Shown here piece after piece: positions 1 through 6,776 of a DNA stretch of 11,902 bases. A program made the position numbers and the translations under genes. Source of the DNA: DATATV01 sp035551355. GTDB lineage: Bacteria; Actinomycetota; Actinomycetes; Mycobacteriales; Pseudonocardiaceae. Every line of letters begins with the position of its first letter. The stretch's first letter is position 1. Location: assembly GCA_035551355.1 (NCBI GenBank), contig DASZNF010000026.1, forward strand, positions 1-11,902, in the 5' to 3' direction. Below the pieces are notes generated by a model, which ran no database searches, was not told the DNA's origin, and was given only the letters and a program-made list of their open reading frames with translations.

Positions 1-3
1 CGG

Positions 4-24
4 GTGGGCGATTCCGGCGCCCAC
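4..24. terminator. Hairpin at left edge, possible terminator of an upstream gene
   Basis: A perfect 7-bp stem, GTGGGCG pairing with CGCCCAC, closes a 7-nt loop. There is no T-run on the right side, so it would be an actinobacterial-type L-shaped terminator without a U-tract, or simply a chance hairpin. The gene it would serve lies outside the window. Confidence 0.3.
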
Positions 25-267
25 TGATGTCGATGGTGAGGCGAAAATGGGCTCAGGTCCCTACCTCGAAGCAAAATGTACCGGTTCGCAGTAACGTAGC
101 GTCATTCATCAGTGACGCCGTGACAGAGGGTGACAGTGCCAAGGGTGTCGGATTAGGCCGGACGTGGCGGTATTGGGCCATGATCGGCGTGTCGGACGAT
201 TCGAGGGGTGTCATGAGTACCGTCCCGTTGCTCCGGACGGCGTAACGATTCTACCTGTCTTGATCAG
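25..267. other. Gene-free stretch upstream of the PadR gene
   Basis: No convincing gene is seen. A 72-codon open frame at 27-245 (forward) has no Shine-Dalgarno, no TANNNT at leaderless spacing, no recognisable domain and ordinary-looking random composition. Small symmetric elements are present: GCGTCA/TGACGC at 99-118 (8-nt loop) and a short direct repeat of TGACAG around 121-137. The stretch is somewhat lower in GC than the genes to its right, as expected for a regulatory region. Confidence 0.4.
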
Positions 268-298
268 CCACATTGGACTGAACTGGTGACCATTGTGG
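268..298. promoter_or_regulatory. Inverted repeat before the PadR gene, candidate operator
   Basis: CCACATTGG (268-276) and CCATTGTGG (290-298) are inverted copies with one mismatched pair, and their centres are 22 bp apart, about two helical turns. A CATTGT hexamer at 291-296 could be a weak -10 element inside the right arm. PadR proteins commonly repress their own promoter through dyad sites close to the start, so an autoregulatory operator is the natural inference; this is unproven. Confidence 0.4.
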
Positions 299-323
299 AC
301 AGCGTGGCCCTCGTCGTGGCACC

Positions 324-833
324 GTGGAGAACGTGTCTGAGCTCAATGCAACGGCAGCAGCGCTTCTCGGCCTGCTGCACGACGGTGCCCAAACGGGTGG
401 CGACCTGGTCAGCGCGGCGCGTTCGCGTTTCGGCGCGTTCTTCAGCGTGACGCGGAGCCAGGTCTATCGAGAATTGCCAGCGTTGGCCGAAACCGGCCTC
501 GTTCGCCTTGGCAAGCAGGGACCGCGTTCCAGCCAGCAGTATGTGATCACGGCTGCCGGCAAGAAGGCGTTCAAGTCCTGGCTGGTCAGTGAACCGGGTC
601 CGGATCACCTGCGCAGTCCGCTGATCCTGCGGTTGGTCCACGCGGGATCGTTGACCGCGAAACAACGGGTCAGCCTCGTGGACTCCGCCAAGGCCACGTA
701 CGCGGCAGGGCAGGACGCGGCGCGCAACGCCTCGAAGGAGGCGGCCGACCCTTACGAGAAGGCCGTCGCCGAATTCGCGGTCGCGCACGCCAAGGCGGTC
801 CTGAAGCTTCTGGACGCGGTGCCGGTCAGCTGA
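324..833 (+). CDS. PadR family transcriptional regulator
   Basis: Predicted 169-aa DNA-binding regulator. The first 85 residues or so form a PadR winged helix: an N-terminal helix (ELNATAAALLGLLHDG), then a segment resembling the PadR HTH with RSQVYRELPALAETGLVR as recognition helix and start of the wing, and QQYVITAAGKKAFKSWL completing the wing. The remainder is a helical, Ala- and Lys-rich C-terminal part like the dimerisation domain (PF10400 type). PadR proteins are usually repressors responding to small phenolics or other ligands; the ligand here is unknown. The start is uncertain: GTG at 324, or GTG at 333, which gives the family-like MSELNATA start; GGAGA at 326-330 is too close to 333 to be an ideal Shine-Dalgarno. 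It is a stand-alone gene ending in a hairpin, and the inverted repeat at 268-298 may be its operator. Confidence 0.85.
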   Translation: MENVSELNATAAALLGLLHDGAQTGGDLVSAARSRFGAFFSVTRSQVYRELPALAETGLVRLGKQGPRSSQQYVITAAGKKAFKSWLVSEPGPDHLRSPLILRLVHAGSLTAKQRVSLVDSAKATYAAGQDAARNASKEAADPYEKAVAEFAVAHAKAVLKLLDAVPVS

Positions 834-836
834 TCG

Positions 837-861
837 GGCCGGCTCTGCCCGGACGCCGGCC
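837..861 (+). terminator. Hairpin after the PadR stop codon
   Basis: GGCCGGC (837-843) pairs with GCCGGCC (855-861) around an 11-nt loop, beginning three bases after the stop codon. It lacks a T-tract. Part of its loop (GCCCGGA, 847-853) can pair instead with TCCGGGC at 874-880, so two exclusive folds are possible. A U-less terminator for the PadR transcript is the simplest reading. Confidence 0.4.
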
Positions 862-911
862 ACCCGGTCGGCATCCGGGCATGGCCCGCGTGGTTTGTCC
901 GCGCCGTCAAG

Positions 912-917
912 TAACGT
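912..917 (+). promoter_or_regulatory. Putative -10 element for leaderless prfB
   Basis: TAACGT ends 8 nt before the GTG at 926, so transcription would begin at or 1-2 nt before the start codon. No Shine-Dalgarno precedes the GTG and no good -35 is seen, as is common for actinobacterial leaderless promoters. Confidence 0.5.
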
Positions 918-925
918 TGTCAGAC

Positions 926-2029
926 GTGGACCCGGATATCGCAGCGGAGCTCAAAGAACTGTCCAACACCCTCGGCAGCATCGAGATGGTGATGGACCTC
1001 CCCGGCTTGCGCGGAAAAGTCGCGACGCTGGAGGAGGAGACCGCTCGGCCTGATCTCTGGAACGACCAGGATCATGCTCAGCAGGTCACCAGCCAGCTCG
1101 CGCACGCGCAGGGGGAGCTGCGCCGGGTCACCGATCTGCGACAGCGGCTCGATGACGTCGTGGTGCTCTACGAGCTCGCCTCCGATGAGGGCGACTCGTC
1201 GAGCCTGGAAGAGGCCGCCGAGGAACAGACCAAGCTGACCAGGGACATCGACTCGCTGGAAGTGCGCACGCTGCTCTCCGGCGAGTACGACGAGCGGGAC
1301 GCGCTGATGACCATCCGGTCCGAGGCCGGTGGCGTCGACGCGGCCGACTTCGCCGAGATGCTCATGCGCATGTACCTGCGCTGGGCGGAGCGGCACGGCT
1401 ACCCGACCGACGTCTACGACACGTCCTATGCGGAAGAGGCCGGTATCCGGTCGACCACCTTCAAGGTGGCGGCGCCCTACGCCTACGGCACCCTCTCGGT
1501 CGAACAGGGCACGCACCGGCTGGTGCGGATCTCCCCCTTCGACAACCAGGGTCGCCGGCAGACGTCGTTCGCGGGCGTCGAGGTCGTGCCCGTCGTCGAG
1601 CAGTCCGACCACATCGACCTCGATGAGAAGGAACTGCGCATCGACGTCTACCGGTCGTCCGGTCCGGGTGGCCAGGGTGTGAACACGACGGACTCCGCGG
1701 TACGAATCACGCACATTCCCTCCGGGATCGTGGTGTCCTGTCAGAACGAGCGCAGCCAGTTGCAGAACAAGGCCAGTGCCATGGTGGTGCTGCAGGCCAA
1801 GCTGTTGGCCCGGCGTCAGCAGGAGGAGCAGGCCAAGCTCGACGCCCTCAAGGGCGACGGCGGGTCCAGCTGCGGCAACCAGATGCGCTCCTACGTGCTG
1901 CACCCCTACCAGATGGTCAAGGACCTGCGCACCGAGTACGAGGTGGGCAACCCGAGCATGGTGCTGGACGGGGACATCGACGGCTTCCTGGAGAAGGGCA
2001 TCCGCTGGCGGCGGCAGCAGGGCGAGTAG
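926..2029 (+). CDS. prfB: Peptide chain release factor 2
   Basis: Class I release factor of 367 aa that recognises UGA and UAA in the ribosomal A site and triggers peptidyl-tRNA hydrolysis. The recognition tripeptide SPF is at residues 203-205 and the catalytic GGQ at 248-250 within SSGPGGQGVN, followed by the conserved DSAVRITHIPSG block. The N-terminal helical domain begins DPDIAAELKEL, which matches the usual actinobacterial start, so I chose GTG at 926 over an in-frame ATG at 881; the leaderless -10 at 912-917 supports this. The frame is continuous, so the in-frame UGA and programmed frameshift known from enterobacterial prfB are absent. Odd point: residue 316 is Cys in SSCGNQMRSYVL, where the family normally has Trp. 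It heads the forward prfB-ftsE-ftsX-smpB run but probably has its own promoter. Confidence 0.97.
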   Translation: MDPDIAAELKELSNTLGSIEMVMDLPGLRGKVATLEEETARPDLWNDQDHAQQVTSQLAHAQGELRRVTDLRQRLDDVVVLYELASDEGDSSSLEEAAEEQTKLTRDIDSLEVRTLLSGEYDERDALMTIRSEAGGVDAADFAEMLMRMYLRWAERHGYPTDVYDTSYAEEAGIRSTTFKVAAPYAYGTLSVEQGTHRLVRISPFDNQGRRQTSFAGVEVVPVVEQSDHIDLDEKELRIDVYRSSGPGGQGVNTTDSAVRITHIPSGIVVSCQNERSQLQNKASAMVVLQAKLLARRQQEEQAKLDALKGDGGSSCGNQMRSYVLHPYQMVKDLRTEYEVGNPSMVLDGDIDGFLEKGIRWRRQQGE

Positions 2030-2179
2030 TCACCCTGCGCTGACCGGCAACCTCGGAGGCCGCGTGCGATCCGTGCGTGACGTCGCATAACACCCTGGTA
2101 GCGATTCGTTCACAGACACATTTCGGTGATTGACCACGTGGCGAGGCGGGGGAGACCGAGACTTCACATGGGGCACCGG

Positions 2180-2185
2180 TAGACT
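2180..2185 (+). promoter_or_regulatory. Putative -10 element for leaderless ftsE
   Basis: TAGACT ends 8 nt before the GTG of ftsE at 2194. No Shine-Dalgarno lies between, which suggests an mRNA starting at or next to the start codon. The 164-bp gap between prfB and ftsE otherwise holds only weak symmetric elements and no gene. Confidence 0.5.
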
Positions 2186-2193
2186 CGCCGCTC

Positions 2194-2883
2194 GTGATTC
2201 GCCTCGAGCACGTCATCAAGACCTACAAGCGTTCCACCAGGCCGGCGCTGGACAACGTGTCGGTCGATGTGGACCGGGGTGAGTTCGTGTTCCTCATCGG
2301 CCCGTCCGGGTCGGGGAAGTCCACGTTCCTGCGCCTGCTGCTGCGCGAAGAGGTGCCCAGCAGGGGCCGGGTGTACGTGTCGAACTTCGACGTGGCCAAG
2401 ATGGCCCGTCGCCGGGTGCCCCGGCTGCGCCAGTCCATCGGCTGCGTGTTCCAGGACTTCCGTCTGCTGTCCAACAAGACGGTCGCGGAGAACGTGGCGT
2501 TCGCGCTCGAGGTCATCGGCAAGCCCCGGCACACCATCCGCAAGGTGGTGCCCGAGGTGCTGCAGCTGGTCGGCCTGGACGGCAAGGCGACTCGCATGCC
2601 CAACGAGCTGTCCGGTGGTGAGCAGCAGCGGGTGGCCATCGCCCGCGCGTTCGTCAACCGGCCGCTGGTGCTGCTGGCCGACGAGCCGACCGGAAACCTG
2701 GACCCGGACACCAGCCAGGACATCATGCTGCTGCTCGAACGAATCAACCGCACCGGCACCACCGTGCTGATGGCCACCCACGACCACTCCATTGTGGACT
2801 CCATGCGGCGGCGGGTGGTGGAGCTGAGCCTGGGCAAGGTCATCCGCGACGACGCCCGCGGTGTCTACGGCGTCGGCCGCTGA
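2194..2883 (+). CDS. ftsE: Cell division ABC transporter ATP-binding protein FtsE
   Basis: Cytoplasmic ATPase of 229 aa, the usual FtsE length, partnering FtsX at the divisome. FtsEX uses ATP hydrolysis not for transport but to switch on periplasmic or extracellular peptidoglycan hydrolases (RipC in mycobacteria, EnvC-amidases in E. coli). Visible motifs: Walker A GPSGSGKST at 36-44, Q-loop Gln87 in VFQDFRLL, ABC signature LSGGEQQ at 139-145, Walker B VLLADE at 159-164, D-loop NLDP and the switch His196 in ATHD. All catalytic residues are present. A GTG start at 2194 is chosen because it gives the family-typical MIRLEHVIKTY and sits at leaderless spacing from TAGACT. ftsX follows 46 nt later, probably on the same transcript. 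Confidence 0.97.
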   Translation: MIRLEHVIKTYKRSTRPALDNVSVDVDRGEFVFLIGPSGSGKSTFLRLLLREEVPSRGRVYVSNFDVAKMARRRVPRLRQSIGCVFQDFRLLSNKTVAENVAFALEVIGKPRHTIRKVVPEVLQLVGLDGKATRMPNELSGGEQQRVAIARAFVNRPLVLLADEPTGNLDPDTSQDIMLLLERINRTGTTVLMATHDHSIVDSMRRRVVELSLGKVIRDDARGVYGVGR

Positions 2884-2929
2884 ATTCCCCTAATCCGGCT
2901 TCACCAACCCCCCGAGGGACATCCTTCCG

Positions 2930-3832
2930 ATGCGCGCCAGCTTCGTGTTCAGCGAGGTCATCACCGGCCTTCGTAGAAACGTCACGATGACCGTCGCGAT
3001 GATTCTCACGACCGCGATCTCGCTGGGCCTGCTCGGCGGCGGTCTGCTCATCGTGCGGACCATCGACAAGATGCAGAACCTGTTCCTGTCGCAGCTGGAG
3101 GTCGCGGTCAACCTGACCGACGACATCAGCGCCAACGACCCCAACTGCCTGCAGGACGCCTGCCAGACGCTGCGTGCCGAGCTGCAGAACACGCCCGGCG
3201 TCAAGGACGTGCAGTTCGAGAGCCGCAACCAGGCCTACCAGCGGTTCAAGCAGGAGTTCTCGGCGATGCCGGAGCTGGAGGCGCTGGCCCGGCCGGAGGC
3301 GCTGCCCGCCTCGCTGCGGGTCACCCTGAACAGCCCGGACAGCTCCGCCGCGATCGAGCAGGCCTTCGCCAACAAGCCGCACGTCAAGAGTGTGGACGAC
3401 CAGGGCGTGTTCGTGGCCCGGCTGACCGACGCGCTCAACGGGGTGCGGAACGCGACCTTCGTGATCGCGTTGATCCAGGCCCTCGCCGCGTTGATGCTGA
3501 TCTCCAACACCATCCAGGTCTCCGCCTTCACGAGGCGGACGGAAGTCGGCATCATGCGCCTGGTGGGCGCGACGCGGTGGTATACCCAGCTGCCCTTCCT
3601 GCTGGAGGCGGTGGTCGCCGGCGTCATCGGCGCCGTCCTCGCGGTGGGCGGCTTGATGGTGGCGAAGGTGGCGTTCCTGGACAAGGCCCTTGGGTCGCTG
3701 TTCCAGTCCGGAATCATCCCGCAGATCAGCCTGTTGGACGTGGTGGCGGTGTCCCCGTGGATGCTGCTGACCGCGGTCGGGGTGTCCGCGCTCACCGGTT
3801 ATCTGACGCTGCGCATGTACGTGCGGCTGTAG
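2930..3832 (+). CDS. ftsX: Cell division protein FtsX, permease-like subunit
   Basis: Integral membrane partner of FtsE, 300 aa with the type VII ABC (FtsX/MacB-like) layout. A short cytoplasmic N-terminus leads to TM1 (about 20-44), then a large extracytoplasmic loop (about 45-170) that in this family contacts peptidoglycan hydrolases, then TM2 (about 172-195), the cytoplasmic TRRTEVGIMRLVGAT coupling segment (family-conserved), TM3 (about 218-243) and TM4 (about 270-295). The extracellular loop has two cysteines, Cys73 and Cys78, that could form a disulfide. ATG at 2930 is preceded at a long spacing by GAGGGA. It is followed by smpB with a 39-nt gap that contains the smpB promoter. Confidence 0.96.
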   Translation: MRASFVFSEVITGLRRNVTMTVAMILTTAISLGLLGGGLLIVRTIDKMQNLFLSQLEVAVNLTDDISANDPNCLQDACQTLRAELQNTPGVKDVQFESRNQAYQRFKQEFSAMPELEALARPEALPASLRVTLNSPDSSAAIEQAFANKPHVKSVDDQGVFVARLTDALNGVRNATFVIALIQALAALMLISNTIQVSAFTRRTEVGIMRLVGATRWYTQLPFLLEAVVAGVIGAVLAVGGLMVAKVAFLDKALGSLFQSGIIPQISLLDVVAVSPWMLLTAVGVSALTGYLTLRMYVRL

Positions 3833-3858
3833 TCGGCAAATCGGTTTCCCTGCTCACG

Positions 3859-3864
3859 TAAAGT
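3859..3864 (+). promoter_or_regulatory. Putative -10 element for leaderless smpB
   Basis: TAAAGT ends 7 nt before the ATG at 3872 and there is no Shine-Dalgarno, so smpB probably has its own leaderless transcript in addition to any readthrough from ftsX. Confidence 0.5.
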
Positions 3865-3871
3865 TGTCGCT

Positions 3872-4351
3872 ATGCCCAAGGAGCGTGGTCAGAAGGTCAT
3901 CGCGTCGAACCGCAAGGCTCGGCACGACTACGCCATCCTGGACACCTACGAGGCCGGGGTGGCGCTGGTCGGTACCGAGGTGAAGAGCCTGCGGCTCGGC
4001 CGGGCCTCGCTGGTGGACGCCTACGCCACGGTGGACGACGGCGAGGTGTGGCTGCGAGGCCTGCACATTCCGGAGTACGACCGGGGCACGTGGACCAACC
4101 ACGAGCCCCGGCGGACCCGGAAGCTGCTGCTGCACAAGGACGAGATCACCAAGCTGATCGGCAAGACCAAGGAGAGCGGCCTGTCCCTGGTGCCGCTGTC
4201 CATGTACTTCAAGGACGGCAAGGTCAAGGTCGAGATCGGCCTTGGCCGCGGTAAGAAGGCCTACGACAAGCGCCAGACCATCGCCAAGCGGGACGCCGAG
4301 CGGGAGATGGCCCGGGCCCACGGCCGCGCGCTCAAGGGCCGCTACCAGTAG
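3872..4351 (+). CDS. smpB: SsrA-binding protein SmpB
   Basis: Small basic RNA-binding protein of 159 aa that binds the tRNA-like domain of tmRNA and delivers it to stalled ribosomes for trans-translation. The family blocks are in order: NRKARHDY (13-20), an OB-fold start GTEVKSLR (34-41), the H-IPEY...NHEPRRTRKLLLH segment (about 65-88), the SLVPLSMYFKDGKVKVEIGL strands, and the C-terminal basic tail YDKRQTIAKRD...REMAR that folds into the decoding centre and mRNA channel. Its RNA partner ssrA lies 2 kb downstream, separated by a reverse-strand two-component system. The stop codon is only 4 nt from the stop of the convergent response regulator, so no dedicated terminator fits between them. 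Confidence 0.97.
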   Translation: MPKERGQKVIASNRKARHDYAILDTYEAGVALVGTEVKSLRLGRASLVDAYATVDDGEVWLRGLHIPEYDRGTWTNHEPRRTRKLLLHKDEITKLIGKTKESGLSLVPLSMYFKDGKVKVEIGLGRGKKAYDKRQTIAKRDAEREMARAHGRALKGRYQ

Positions 4352-4355
4352 CCGC

Positions 4356-4997
4356 TCAGTACCCGAGGTAGGCCAGCACGGCCCGGACCCGGCGGTGTTC
4401 CTCGCCGCTGGGGTCCAGGCCGAGCTTGGCGAAGATGTTGCCGATGTGCTTCTCCACCGCGCCATCGGACACCACCAGCCGGGCCGCGATCGCGCCGTTG
4501 GCCAGGCCCTGGGCCATCAGTCCGAGCACCTCGCGCTCGCGCGGGCTCAGCTCGTCGATCGGGTTGCGCCGCCGCCGGGCCAGCAACTGGCCGATGACCT
4601 CCTGGTCGATCCGGGTGCCCCCGGCGGCGACCTGGCGCACCGCGTCCACGAACTCGGCCACGTCGGCCACCCGCTCCTTGAGCAGGTACCCGATGCCGTG
4701 CGCGCCGTCGGCCACCAGCTCGACCGCGTAGCGCTCCTCCACGTACTGGGACAAAACCAGAATGGGCAGGCCCGGCACCCGCTGCCGGGCCGCGATGGCC
4801 GCGCGCAGGCCCTCGTCGGTGAACGTGGGCGGCATCCGCACGTCCACGATGGCCAGGTCGGGGCGGTGTGCCACCACCGCGTCGACCAGCGCGTCCCCGT
4901 CGCCGACCGCCGCGGCCACCTCGATGCCCTCGTCGGCCAGCAGCCGCTGCACGCCGTGGCGCAACAGCACCGAATCCTCGGCGATCACCACACGCAT
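4356..4997 (-). CDS. NarL/FixJ family response regulator
   Basis: Response regulator of 213 aa. The receiver domain (about 1-120) has the acidic pair Glu7-Asp8, phosphoacceptor Asp52 in AIVDVRMPP, Ser83 at the conserved Ser/Thr position and Lys107 in LLKERV. The LuxR-type helix-turn-helix (about 148-210) shows LSPREREVLGLMAQGLAN and the recognition stretch VEKHIGNIFAKLGL. It should be phosphorylated by the kinase encoded just upstream and then bind DNA as a dimer. Its ATG lies inside the kinase gene: the reading frames overlap by 13 nt, and GGAG 5 nt before the ATG serves as ribosome site, so translation is probably coupled. An open frame runs upstream through the kinase gene in this phase, but only the part from the ATG at 4997 is receiver-like. 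It converges on smpB. Confidence 0.95.
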   Translation of the reverse strand: MRVVIAEDSVLLRHGVQRLLADEGIEVAAAVGDGDALVDAVVAHRPDLAIVDVRMPPTFTDEGLRAAIAARQRVPGLPILVLSQYVEERYAVELVADGAHGIGYLLKERVADVAEFVDAVRQVAAGGTRIDQEVIGQLLARRRRNPIDELSPREREVLGLMAQGLANGAIAARLVVSDGAVEKHIGNIFAKLGLDPSGEEHRRVRAVLAYLGY

Positions 4998-6280
4998 GGC
5001 AGCTCCGCACGCAACACGGTGGGCCCGCCGGGTGGGCTGGACACGGTCAGCACACCGTCGATGGTGGCAGCCCGGTCGGCCAGGCCGGCCAGCCCGCCCC
5101 CGGGCCGCAGCTCGGCGCCGCCCTGCCCGTCGTCGGCCACGGTCAGCAGCACCTGCTCGCCGGTGCGGCGCAGCCAGATCCGGGCGTGCTCGGCCCGGGC
5201 GTGCTTGGACACGTTGGTCAGCGCCTCGGCCACGATGAAGTAGGCCGTGCTCTCCACCGCGGTCGGCGGCCGGGGATCGACCTCGACCAGCACGTCCACC
5301 GGCACCGCGCAGCGCTGGGCCAGCGCGGACAGGGCGGCATCCAGGCCGCGGTCGCCCAGCACCGCCGGGTAGATGCCGCGGGCCAGGTCGCGCAGCTCGG
5401 CCACGGCCAGTTTGGCGTCCGTGTGGGCCTCGTCCAGTAGTTCGCGCAGGGCGTCCGGGTCGGTGTCCAGCTTGTTCTTGGCCCGGCCCAGGGTCATGGC
5501 CAGCGCGATCAGCCGCTGCTGGGCGCCGTCGTGCAGGTCGCGCTCGATGCGGCGGCGCTCGGCCTCGGCCGCGTCCACCCCGCGGGCCCGGCTGGCCTGC
5601 AGGTGCTCGGCCTTCGCGACCAGCTCCGAGGAGCGGGTGGGGCCCAGCAGCAGGCTGGCCACCCAGGCCTGGAACTGGGCCAGGCGCGGGGTGGCCACGA
5701 TGGCCAGCAGCAGCCCGGCCAGGCCGACGATGGCGTAGGGCAGGGTGTCGGATTCGGTGGCGCTGCCTGCGTGGTGCATGAACGGCACCGAGAAGCCGGA
5801 GTCGGTGGGCAAAAGGGCGACGATGATCGGCAGCGCGATGAAGAACAGCGAGTAGGACCACAGCGCGATGGTCAGCGCGAACTCGGCGATGCACAGCGGC
5901 AGCCGCAACACCAGGTAGCCGAAGTCCCGCCAGGTCGCGGGCTCGACCATCTTGCCCCGCCAGCGGCGGAACACCGAGCCCTCGCGCAGCGACCGGTACG
6001 GGTTGGCGATCTCGGTGCGCAGCGACCGGCGGATCCACCGCCGCTCCATCCGGGCCGCGCCGCGCCAGCCGGTGGTGGTCAGCATCAGGATCGGGATGCC
6101 GATCCAGACCACGGACAGCCCGAGCCCGGCCACGGTCAGAACCAGCAGCACCAGGAACCACGGGAGGCCGTTGAACAACGCGAGCAGCAGGTAGGCCAGC
6201 GCACCACCGAGGCTGGGCTTGCGCGTTCGGGGCGTTCTGGGCACAGACAGAGCATGCCCGTTTCGCCCGGTCGGGACCAT
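4985..6280 (-). CDS. Sensor histidine kinase with PF13796-type membrane sensor domain
   Basis: About 431 aa from ATG 6280. The N-terminal part carries four likely membrane segments typical of the 'putative sensor domain' (first ALAYLLLALFNGLPWFLVLL, then a segment ending GIPILML, a cytoplasmic basic stretch, and two more before the kinase). It is followed by a HisKA_3 dimerisation and phosphotransfer domain with phosphoacceptor His250 in ERDLHDGAQQ and a HATPase domain with N-box Asn356 in EALTNVSKHA and glycine motifs DDGQGG and GGGLAGLADR. This is the NarL/DesK class; such intramembrane sensors often report envelope or antibiotic stress, but the signal here is unknown. The open frame continues to 6454, antisense to ssrA, so I reject that extension. 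ATG 6280 has GGTGG 8 nt upstream; GTG 6244 is an alternative start. It overlaps the response regulator by 13 nt. Confidence 0.93.
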   Translation of the reverse strand: MVPTGRNGHALSVPRTPRTRKPSLGGALAYLLLALFNGLPWFLVLLVLTVAGLGLSVVWIGIPILMLTTTGWRGAARMERRWIRRSLRTEIANPYRSLREGSVFRRWRGKMVEPATWRDFGYLVLRLPLCIAEFALTIALWSYSLFFIALPIIVALLPTDSGFSVPFMHHAGSATESDTLPYAIVGLAGLLLAIVATPRLAQFQAWVASLLLGPTRSSELVAKAEHLQASRARGVDAAEAERRRIERDLHDGAQQRLIALAMTLGRAKNKLDTDPDALRELLDEAHTDAKLAVAELRDLARGIYPAVLGDRGLDAALSALAQRCAVPVDVLVEVDPRPPTAVESTAYFIVAEALTNVSKHARAEHARIWLRRTGEQVLLTVADDGQGGAELRPGGGLAGLADRAATIDGVLTVSSPPGGPTVLRAELPCVW

Positions 6281-6302
6281 CAGGTCGGCCACCCGGATCG
6301 GG

Positions 6303-6318
6303 GTAGGGCTGGCCCTAC
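6303..6318. promoter_or_regulatory. Palindrome GTAGGGC-TG-GCCCTAC upstream of the kinase gene
   Basis: Perfect 7-bp inverted arms separated by 2 bp lie 22 bp upstream of the kinase ATG and 14 bp from the proposed ssrA -35. LuxR-type response regulators bind short dyads of this size, so this is a candidate autoregulatory site. Because the intergenic gap is shared with ssrA, it could in principle influence both. Confidence 0.45.
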
Positions 6319-6331
6319 GGGGGTAATCGGA

Positions 6332-6360
6332 ATGATCGGCGCGGGCTGGCGCGTTATGCT
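6332..6360 (+). promoter_or_regulatory. Putative ssrA promoter
   Basis: TATGCT at 6355-6360 is a good -10; ATGATC at 6332-6337 is a weak -35 with a 17-bp spacer. Transcription would begin near 6367, leaving a short leader that RNase P would remove to give the mature 5' end at 6383. Confidence 0.5.
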
Positions 6361-6382
6361 GGTCAGACAGTCCCACCAACCA

Positions 6383-6751
6383 GGGGGTGAACGGTTTCGA
6401 CTCTGGACGTTGAGTCAGGAGAAGCGTGCAGGTGCAGGCGAGAGACCACCTCAAGCGTCATCGCAAACCAATAAGCGCCAAGACTAACGTCAAGCGCGAC
6501 TTCGCCCTCGCTGCCTGAGCGAGTGCGAGTCTGTCGGCCCGGGGGCGCCTCCGCCCCGGTCTGCCGGCATCAGCTAGGAGGCTCACCTTCAGCACCGGCC
6601 GCGGGTGCTGATCGGGAAGCAAACAGCGGCTGGGCCCGTCACACCGGCTTGTTCACGTGATCGGTGGGGTCAAGTAGAGGCACAGTGAACTGCGCACGGA
6701 GAAGTCCTGGTGAGGCGACAGAGGACCCGGGTTCGATTCCCGGCACCTCCA
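6383..6751 (+). ncRNA. ssrA: Transfer-messenger RNA (tmRNA)
   Basis: About 369 nt. The 5' end GGGGGTGAACGGTTTCGACT is the hallmark tmRNA start. The 3' end holds a T-arm CCGGG-TTCGATT-CCCGG (6727-6743) and the acceptor strand CACCTCC-A, which pairs with GGGGGTG including a G-U pair at the third position, the alanine identity element recognised by alanyl-tRNA synthetase. The 3' CCA is not encoded (ACT follows the discriminator base), so it is added after processing. The internal mRNA-like part reads AKTNVKRDFALAA and is followed by GC-rich pseudoknot-like pairings such as GGGGGCG/CGCCCC near 6541-6556. With SmpB it rescues stalled ribosomes and tags nascent chains for ClpXP-type proteolysis. 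A single uninterrupted, non-permuted tmRNA. Confidence 0.97.
6477..6518 (+). other. tmRNA tag reading frame, peptide AKTNVKRDFALAA
   Basis: Resume codon GCC at 6477 sits after the AAUAAGC context seen in actinobacterial tmRNAs. Thirteen codons are followed by a single TGA at 6516-6518. The last residues ALAA are the proteolysis signal recognised by ClpX; the RDFALAA tail closely resembles the RDYALAA end of the mycobacterial tag. Confidence 0.9.
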
Positions 6752-6776
6752 CTCGCTCGGGCGACGTGTGTTCGCG
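6748..6776 (+). repeat. 29-bp direct repeat, copy 1, overlapping ssrA 3' end
   Basis: This copy starts with TCCA, the final four bases of ssrA, and runs through the 5' arm of the ssrA terminator hairpin. It matches the copy at 6884-6912 in 28 of 29 positions (C at 6765 versus G at 6901). The two copies are offset by 136 bp. Confidence 0.85.

Noticed and set aside
27..245. 72-codon forward open frame at the left edge
   Set aside because: No ribosome site, no leaderless -10, no recognisable domain, and it lies in a region of small dyads typical of intergenic DNA.
881..925. Upstream ATG start for prfB adding MARVVCPRRQVTLSD
   Set aside because: The extra residues are not part of the RF2 family. 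GTG 926 starts the conserved N-terminus and has a -10 at leaderless spacing.
926..1010. Programmed +1 frameshift in prfB
   Set aside because: The frame is continuous with no in-frame TGA in the early codons, so the enterobacterial autoregulation is absent.
4242..5243. 333-codon forward open frame over the response regulator
   Set aside because: It is a GC-rich shadow on the opposite strand of a clear receiver-LuxR gene and overlaps smpB out of frame.
4998..6161. Long reverse open frame fused upstream of the response regulator
   Set aside because: It is the out-of-phase shadow of the kinase gene, rich in Arg, Gly and Pro as expected for high-GC shadows. The receiver domain begins at ATG 4997.
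6281..6454. N-terminal extension of the histidine kinase frame
   Set aside because: It runs antisense through the ssrA promoter and 5' end and has no membrane or sensor-domain similarity.
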